NCBI GenBank assembly: GCA_945786935.1
Contig: CALZFY010000026.1
Span: forward strand, 1-28,014
Source of the DNA: HGM12587 sp945786935
GTDB taxonomy: Bacteria; Bacillota; Clostridia; Lachnospirales; Lachnospiraceae
Length of the DNA: 28,014 nt
Reading direction: 5' to 3'
The notes under the pieces were generated by a model. The model worked only from the letters and a program-made list of their open reading frames with translations. It made no database searches and was not told where the DNA came from. Numbering within the stretch: position 1 is the first letter of the stretch; every line of letters begins with the position of its first letter. This document shows, piece by piece, positions 23,206 through 28,014 of this stretch. The translations under genes were made by a program, and so were the position numbers.

Positions 23206-24096
23206 GTGCATAAATACTTAAGTGCCATTGGCTTTAAGCATATCGAATCCAGGGAGCAGTTAAATAAACTGCTTAGATTTGCTGAGACATCCTTTCAAAG
23301 TGAAAAGACTGTGAAGATTGGAAACGGTCTGGAAATTGCGGAGCGTACAAGGCATTTTACAAAAGATATGGGCATTATGATTTTGGGAAGTTATGATGAA
23401 AAGGACCGGTATGAAAGGGAATACTATATTCCATTTTTTAGCGGGAAAGGGAATCGGAAATTTGATGAACTGGCAATCGAGCGTCATATTTCAAATAATT
23501 CCTACGCAGGTGCCTGTGAATATCCGAATATTGGAATTACCATTATCTTTTATCTGCAAAATGCAGTGGAGTATTTAAGTGAACTGAAATTCAGACAGTT
23601 CTCGAAAGATTCAGTTTCCCTTACTCTGTCCGGACTTGCCAGCGAAGGCAAAATCCTGCTTCCTGTAAAAAAGGAAGAACAGAGTTTTATCGAAAGAGAA
23701 GAGTCTCTAAGAAGACACAGTAATTTGATCAAGGAAGCAAGGGCTGGGGATGAAAGTGCCATTGAGAGTCTGACGATGCAGGAAATGGATACTTATTCCA
23801 TGATTTCTAAAAGGATCGAGACGGAGGATGTGCTTTCTATTGTTTCTACCTGTTTTATGCCCTGTGGACTGGAGTGCGATCAATACAGTATTTTGGGAGA
23901 AATCCTGAAATTTGAAAAAAGAGAAAATTCTCTTACCAGAGAAAAAATCTACGTCATGACTGTGGAATGTAACAGTCTTGAATTTGATGTCTGCATCAAT
24001 GAGGAAGATCTTTTGGGAGAACCGGAAATTGGCAGAAGATTAAAAGCAAATATCTGGCTTCAGGGAAAACTGAACTTTGAAGAAGATGAAATATAA
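23206..24096 (+). CDS. Conserved protein of unknown function (probable DUF3881)
   Basis: This is a 296-residue soluble protein with no signal peptide or transmembrane helix. It starts at GTG 23206 with an excellent GAGGAGGTGA ribosome site and begins MHKYLSAIGF. I associate it with DUF3881, a family largely confined to Clostridia, from its start and length; this is recollection, not a search. The N-terminal half (1-145) looks like a mixed alpha/beta domain with YEREYYIPFFSG. A charged helical stretch (160-205) follows, then a C-terminal beta-rich domain ending GRRLKANIWLQGKL. No catalytic motif is recognisable. It lies 36 bases after serS with no terminator between, so it is probably co-transcribed. 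Confidence 0.72.
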   Translation: MHKYLSAIGFKHIESREQLNKLLRFAETSFQSEKTVKIGNGLEIAERTRHFTKDMGIMILGSYDEKDRYEREYYIPFFSGKGNRKFDELAIERHISNNSYAGACEYPNIGITIIFYLQNAVEYLSELKFRQFSKDSVSLTLSGLASEGKILLPVKKEEQSFIEREESLRRHSNLIKEARAGDESAIESLTMQEMDTYSMISKRIETEDVLSIVSTCFMPCGLECDQYSILGEILKFEKRENSLTREKIYVMTVECNSLEFDVCINEEDLLGEPEIGRRLKANIWLQGKLNFEEDEI

Positions 24097-24097
24097 A

Positions 24098-24141
24098 AAT
24101 AAAGAGCTTTTCACTTTCATGTGATCAGCTCTTTATTTTTT
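24098..24141. terminator. Bidirectional terminator, DUF3881 gene / pyk
   Basis: AATAAAGAGCT (24098-24108) pairs perfectly with AGCTCTTTATT (24127-24137) around an 18-base loop that can pair further (CAC with GTG). T-runs follow on both strands. It sits between convergent genes. Confidence 0.9.
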
Positions 24142-24204
24142 AAAATTATTGTAACATTTTACATCTGTTTTATGAAATTTTGCCTGGCTTAGAACAATTA
24201 CAGA

Positions 24205-25641
24205 TTATTTCACCGTGATAACACGCATAATGTTTGTGTGAATATTGTGCTTAATATGTTTGGATGCATGAGCACTTCCGGCTGTGATGACAACAATATC
24301 ATCTGCAGCAATGATTCCCTGTTCTTTTAATAATTCCAAAGAAGAGTCAATGAGTTCGTCTGTAGATTCAGCACGGACTGCTTCTAAGGGTTTGACACCC
24401 CAGTAAATCTGCATCTGTCTTACGGATACCGGGTTTGGTGAAAGTCCGATAATGGATACGGATGGTCTCCATTTGGAAAGCTGTCTTGCTGTATATCCTG
24501 TAATACTTGGAGCGACGATGGCCTTTGCACCAACACTGTAAGCGGTAGATACAGAGGAGTAGGAAACAGCAGTGGAAATATTGGAAATATGTTCTCTTGT
24601 AGCAAAGCGTTTCTGGAACTGTTTTTCATTTAAATGTTCTTCAGAGGTTTCACAGATCTGAGCCATTGCCTTTAAAGCTTCCAATGGATATTTTCCCATG
24701 GCTGTTTCACCGGAAAGCATCACAACGTCTGTTCCGTCATAAACTGCATTGGCAACATCGGTTACTTCTGCTCTGGTAGGACGAGGATTTCTGATCATGG
24801 AATCTAACATCTGTGTGGCAGTGATTACCGGCTTGGAAGCTGCATTACATTTACGGATAATGGTTTTCTGAATATGAGGTACCTCCTGCATCGGTACTTC
24901 CACACCCATATCACCTCTGGCAACCATAATACCGTCGCTGACTGCGATAATCTCATCCAGATTTTCAATACCTTCTGCATTTTCAATCTTTGCGATAATC
25001 TGCATAGGGGAATGATACTCATCTAAGATCTTACGGATTTCCAGAATCGCATCTTTGGTACGTACAAAGGATGCAGCGATAAAATCAAAGCCCTGACCAA
25101 TACCAAAAAGAATATCATCTTTGTCTTTTTCAGTTAAGGCCGGAAGATGAATTTTTACATTTGGTACATTTACACCTTTTCTTTCGCCCAGCTCTCCACC
25201 ATTGATTACCTTACAGGTAATATCGGTATCGTTTACTGATTCTACTTCCAGCTCAATCAGTCCGTCGTCAATGAGAATCTTATTTCCCGGAACAACATCC
25301 TTATTTAATCCATCATAATTAATGTATCCGATCTGGTCATCTCCTACGATTTCACGAATGGTGAGCGTATAGGTCTGTCCTTCTTTTAAGGTAACTTTTT
25401 TTCCGTCTTTTAAAAGTCCTGTTCTGATTTCAGGGCCTTTTGTATCTAAAAGGGATGCGATAGGAAGGTTTAATTCTTTGCGGACCTTCTTTAAAATGTC
25501 CAGTCTTCCTTTATGTTCTTCATAGCTTCCATGGGAAAAATTAAATCTGGCAATGTCCATTCCATGTAAAATGAGATTTCTCATGAGCTCTTCGTCATTG
25601 GTATTTGGTCCCATTGTACAAATAATCTTTGTTTTTTTCAT
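24205..25641 (-). CDS. pyk: Pyruvate kinase
   Basis: This 478-residue glycolytic enzyme makes pyruvate and ATP from phosphoenolpyruvate and ADP in the cytoplasm. It begins KTKIICTMGPNTNDEE, with ARFNFSHGSYEEH (31-43), LLDTKGPEIRTG (64-75), the catalytic-lysine segment IIAKIENAEG (Lys218), VARGDMGVE (240-248) and ATQMLDSM (275-282). Length matches the basic PykF type; it lacks the extra C-terminal PEP-utilisation-like domain of B. subtilis and some other Firmicutes. CAGGAGAC is the ribosome site. It is divergent from the GH13 gene and head-on to replication, unusual for a highly expressed gene. Confidence 0.98.
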   Translation of the reverse strand: MKKTKIICTMGPNTNDEELMRNLILHGMDIARFNFSHGSYEEHKGRLDILKKVRKELNLPIASLLDTKGPEIRTGLLKDGKKVTLKEGQTYTLTIREIVGDDQIGYINYDGLNKDVVPGNKILIDDGLIELEVESVNDTDITCKVINGGELGERKGVNVPNVKIHLPALTEKDKDDILFGIGQGFDFIAASFVRTKDAILEIRKILDEYHSPMQIIAKIENAEGIENLDEIIAVSDGIMVARGDMGVEVPMQEVPHIQKTIIRKCNAASKPVITATQMLDSMIRNPRPTRAEVTDVANAVYDGTDVVMLSGETAMGKYPLEALKAMAQICETSEEHLNEKQFQKRFATREHISNISTAVSYSSVSTAYSVGAKAIVAPSITGYTARQLSKWRPSVSIIGLSPNPVSVRQMQIYWGVKPLEAVRAESTDELIDSSLELLKEQGIIAADDIVVITAGSAHASKHIKHNIHTNIMRVITVK

Positions 25642-25718
25642 AATAGTCTCCTGTGAATCTTTATCTGTTTTGTACTTTACAGATATAATATTTCTTTCTC
25701 TCTTTTTTTAACGGCAAC

Positions 25719-25746
25719 ATTATAACAGAAAAAGAAAGAAAAACAA
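25719..25746 (-). promoter_or_regulatory. pyk promoter
   Basis: On the minus strand TATAAT (25719-25724) is perfect and preceded by TGT, an extended -10. TTGTTT (25741-25746) stands 16 bases upstream as a partial -35. The leader is about 70 nt. Confidence 0.6.
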
Positions 25747-25808
25747 TAGAAAAAAGAAAAAATTATGTAAACAAATCACAACAATTCCATTTTCTGTCTG
25801 TTTTTCTG

Positions 25809-25837
25809 TTGTATTGTGCGTGGTTTTGTTGTAAAAT
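25809..25837 (+). promoter_or_regulatory. Weak candidate promoter of the GH13 gene
   Basis: TTGTAT (25809-25814) and TAAAAT (25832-25837), 17 bases apart, close to the ribosome site. Both hexamers are imperfect. No operator-like palindrome typical of maltose regulators or cre sites is evident, so regulation is unclear. Confidence 0.35.
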
Positions 25838-25861
25838 TAAAAAGCTGAGGTGAAACAAAAT

Positions 25862-27898
25862 ATGACAAAAATCAGTTTGGATGCATTGCATAGCGATGAG
25901 ACAAAGCTGTATCACTGTCCATTGGAACCAAAGGCCGGGGATATTGTGAAAGTCAGATTTCGTACAGCGAAAGATGATGTGGATGAAGTCTTACTCGTAT
26001 GCAGAAATCAAAAATTTATTTTAGAAAAAGAGACAAGTACGGAAGTATTTGATTATTATATGACAGAAATTGTAGCGGAGGATGAGATCATTCGCTATTA
26101 TTTTGAGGTACACAAAGGAGAAGAGGTTGTCATCTATAACCGCCGGGGAGTGTTCAATGATACGAGAGAACAGTATCAGTTTTCTATTGTTCCGGGATTT
26201 GAGACTCCAAACTGGGCCAAAGGTGCAGTGATGTATCAGATCTATACAGATCGTTTTTGTAATGGAGATACCACGAACGATGTGGTAAATGATGAATATT
26301 TCTATATTAATGATACCGTAAAAAAAGTAGATAACTGGGATGAGATTCCGGCAACTTTGGATGTAGGACGTTTTTATGGCGGTGACTTAAAAGGAGTATG
26401 GGACAAGCTGGATTATCTGCAGAATCTGGGAATCGAAGTTCTTTACTTCAATCCATTGTTTGTATCACCATCCAACCATAAATACGACTGTCAGGATTAC
26501 GAACATATTGATCCCCATTTAACAGTTATTGCTCATGATGGGGGAGATGTTCTTTCGGGGGGCTGTCATGATAATATGAAAGCTACCAAATATATTGAAA
26601 GAACGGCGAATTTGGAAAATTTGGAAGCCAGCAATGAATTTTTTGCAAAATTCTGTGAGGAGCTTCACAAAAGAGGAATGAAGATCATCATTGACGGTGT
26701 GTTTAATCACAGCGGCTCCTTTAATAAATGGATGGACAGAGAGCGAATTTATGAAGGAAGAGAAGGCTTTGAAAAAGGTGCTTTTGTAGATAAGGAAAGT
26801 CCTTATCATTCCTTCTATCAGTTCAATGAAGACAGCTGGCCATATAATAAAAACTATGATGGCTGGTGGGCAAATGATACGCTGCCGAAGTTAAATTATG
26901 AAGAATCTCCGATGTTGGAAGATTATATTATCGAAATCGGTAAAAAGTGGGTGTCTCCACCTTATAATGTTGACGGATGGAGATTGGATGTGGCTGCAGA
27001 TTTAGGACACAGTGCAGAATATAATCATCATTTCTGGAAACGTTTCCGTAAGGCAGTGAAAGAAGTTAATCCCAATGTCATGATTTATGCGGAGCATTAT
27101 GGTGATGCCAGCAGCTGGATGCAGGGTGACCAGTGGGATACGGTCATGAATTATGATGCTTTTATGGAGCCTCTGACCTGGTTTCTTACGGGTATGGAAA
27201 AGCACAGTGATGAATATAAGGAAGAAAATTATCGTAACAGTGAATTTTTCAAAAATTGTATGTCCCATCATATGACAGCATTTCATATGCCGTCGTTGAT
27301 GACTTCCATGAATCAGCTAAGCAACCATGATCACTCCCGTTTCTTAACACGTACCAATCATCATGCGGGACGTCTTGCTACCTCCGGTGCCGAGGCCGCT
27401 TCAGAGGGCATAAACAAGAGTGTATTTAAAATTGCTGTTGCATTTCAGATGACCTGGATTGGTGCACCTACCCTTTATTATGGTGATGAAGCCGGTGTCT
27501 GTGGATTTACAGACCCGGACAATCGTCGAACCTATCCATGGGGAAAAGAAGATTATGAACTCATTGAGTTTCACAGAGATATGATTGCCATTCATCGCAG
27601 AAATCCGGTATTAAAGACCGGTTCTACAAAAATTTTGCTGGCAGAGGATAAAATGTTTGCATTTGCAAGATTTGATGATGAGGATCAGATGGTGACAGTT
27701 ATCAATATGTCAGATGAAGAACAGACGGTGAAGCTGCCGGTATGGACAGCCAATGTACCGATGGAATGTCAGATGGATCGTGTTATGAAAACTACGAAAG
27801 TTCATTATAATGTGGGATGTGCAAAGTACGATGTGAAAGATGGTATTTTGGAACTTACAATGGATCCCATGACATGTAAAGTATTTAAAAGAGCTTGA
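25862..27898 (+). CDS. GH13 alpha-glucan hydrolase (neopullulanase/maltogenic amylase-like)
   Basis: This 678-residue enzyme is predicted to cleave alpha-1,4 (possibly alpha-1,6) bonds in maltodextrins, pullulan or cyclodextrins. The N-terminal ~110 residues look like a beta-sandwich starch-binding or CBM34-type domain. The (beta/alpha)8 barrel shows VMYQIYTDRFCNGD, DGVFNHSG (278-285), GWRLDVA with the nucleophile Asp376, the acid/base Glu411 in IYAEHYGDA and SNHDHSRF with Asp490. A C-terminal beta domain ends the protein. No signal peptide is seen, so it acts inside the cell on imported oligosaccharides. The start is the ATG at 25862, with GAGGTGA 8 bases upstream; the in-frame GTG at 25850 lies within that site. 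Exact specificity cannot be read from motifs. Confidence 0.88.
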   Translation: MTKISLDALHSDETKLYHCPLEPKAGDIVKVRFRTAKDDVDEVLLVCRNQKFILEKETSTEVFDYYMTEIVAEDEIIRYYFEVHKGEEVVIYNRRGVFNDTREQYQFSIVPGFETPNWAKGAVMYQIYTDRFCNGDTTNDVVNDEYFYINDTVKKVDNWDEIPATLDVGRFYGGDLKGVWDKLDYLQNLGIEVLYFNPLFVSPSNHKYDCQDYEHIDPHLTVIAHDGGDVLSGGCHDNMKATKYIERTANLENLEASNEFFAKFCEELHKRGMKIIIDGVFNHSGSFNKWMDRERIYEGREGFEKGAFVDKESPYHSFYQFNEDSWPYNKNYDGWWANDTLPKLNYEESPMLEDYIIEIGKKWVSPPYNVDGWRLDVAADLGHSAEYNHHFWKRFRKAVKEVNPNVMIYAEHYGDASSWMQGDQWDTVMNYDAFMEPLTWFLTGMEKHSDEYKEENYRNSEFFKNCMSHHMTAFHMPSLMTSMNQLSNHDHSRFLTRTNHHAGRLATSGAEAASEGINKSVFKIAVAFQMTWIGAPTLYYGDEAGVCGFTDPDNRRTYPWGKEDYELIEFHRDMIAIHRRNPVLKTGSTKILLAEDKMFAFARFDDEDQMVTVINMSDEEQTVKLPVWTANVPMECQMDRVMKTTKVHYNVGCAKYDVKDGILELTMDPMTCKVFKRA

Positions 27899-27906
27899 AA
27901 AAGTGA

Positions 27907-27935
27907 TTGCATATTTCAATAAAGTATGATATAAA
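27907..27935 (+). promoter_or_regulatory. tRNA-Tyr promoter
   Basis: TTGCAT (27907-27912) and TATAAA (27930-27935) are 17 bases apart, with TGA just before the -10 (extended). Transcription would start near 27942, about 20 bases before the tRNA. It begins only 9 bases after the GH13 stop. Confidence 0.7.
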
Positions 27936-27961
27936 TATCTAGTCAGTTGTAAGACTTTAAT

Positions 27962-28014
27962 GGATGGATTCCCGAGCGGCCAAAGGGGGCAGACTGTAAA
28001 TCTGTTGTCGACGA
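27962..28014 (+). tRNA. tRNA-Tyr (anticodon GTA), 3' part outside the window
   Basis: The first 53 nt of a class II tRNA: acceptor 5' strand GGATGGA, then TT, the D arm CCCGAGCGGCCAAAGGGGGC, and the anticodon arm with ACTGTAAAT giving anticodon GTA. The start of the long variable arm (GTTGTCGACGA) is visible. The T arm and acceptor 3' strand lie beyond the window edge. Confidence 0.93.

Noticed and set aside
1..28014. CRISPR arrays, prophage, toxin-antitoxin or defence genes
   Set aside because: No regularly spaced direct repeats and no phage, cas, toxin or nuclease-like proteins were seen.

Overview
The window is the chromosomal replication-origin region of a low-GC Firmicute of class Clostridia, most likely a gut-type Lachnospiraceae. 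The evidence is the conserved gene order on both sides of dnaA, strong AAGGAGG-type ribosome binding sites, sigma-A promoters, and the lineage-typical small families near parAB and serS (DUF4446, probable DUF3881). The species cannot be named from the sequence alone.

Left arm (minus strand, away from the origin): dnaA, dnaN, yaaA (S4 domain), recF, gyrB, gyrA. This is a compact replication/repair/topoisomerase block ending at a strong bidirectional terminator. A convergent membrane-anchored GT2 glycosyltransferase follows. At the window edge are tRNA-Ser(GCT) with a perfect consensus promoter and a second leftward promoter that may belong to an rRNA or tRNA operon just outside the window.

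Origin: it looks bipartite. DnaA boxes upstream of dnaA (about 10083-10515) include one inside the spacer of the predicted dnaA promoter. The dnaA-dnaN gap holds further boxes and a DnaA-trio-like tract (8434-8448), probably the unwinding site.

Right arm (plus strand): rpmH, rnpA, yidD, yidC, jag, mnmE, mnmG, rsmG. These cover ribosome and RNase P supply, membrane insertion, an RNA-binding regulator, tRNA modification and 16S methylation. After the rsmG terminator come about 680 bases without a gene, holding the most unusual object in the window: two divergent copies of a ~224-nt structured element in inverted orientation. Their helices are preserved by many compensatory substitutions. A degenerate repeat that recurs near position 448 lies between them. 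Next are a minus-strand membrane-anchored alpha/beta-hydrolase-like protein that seems to lack its catalytic Ser and His, three perfect parS sites, parA-parB, a DUF4446 gene, serS and a probable DUF3881 gene.

Right end: pyk (minus, head-on to replication), a divergently transcribed cytoplasmic GH13 alpha-glucan hydrolase, and the first 53 bases of tRNA-Tyr(GTA). The alpha-glucan enzyme and pyruvate kinase suggest carbohydrate fermentation. Most genes run co-directionally with replication; the exceptions are the GT2 gene, the hydrolase-like gene and pyk.
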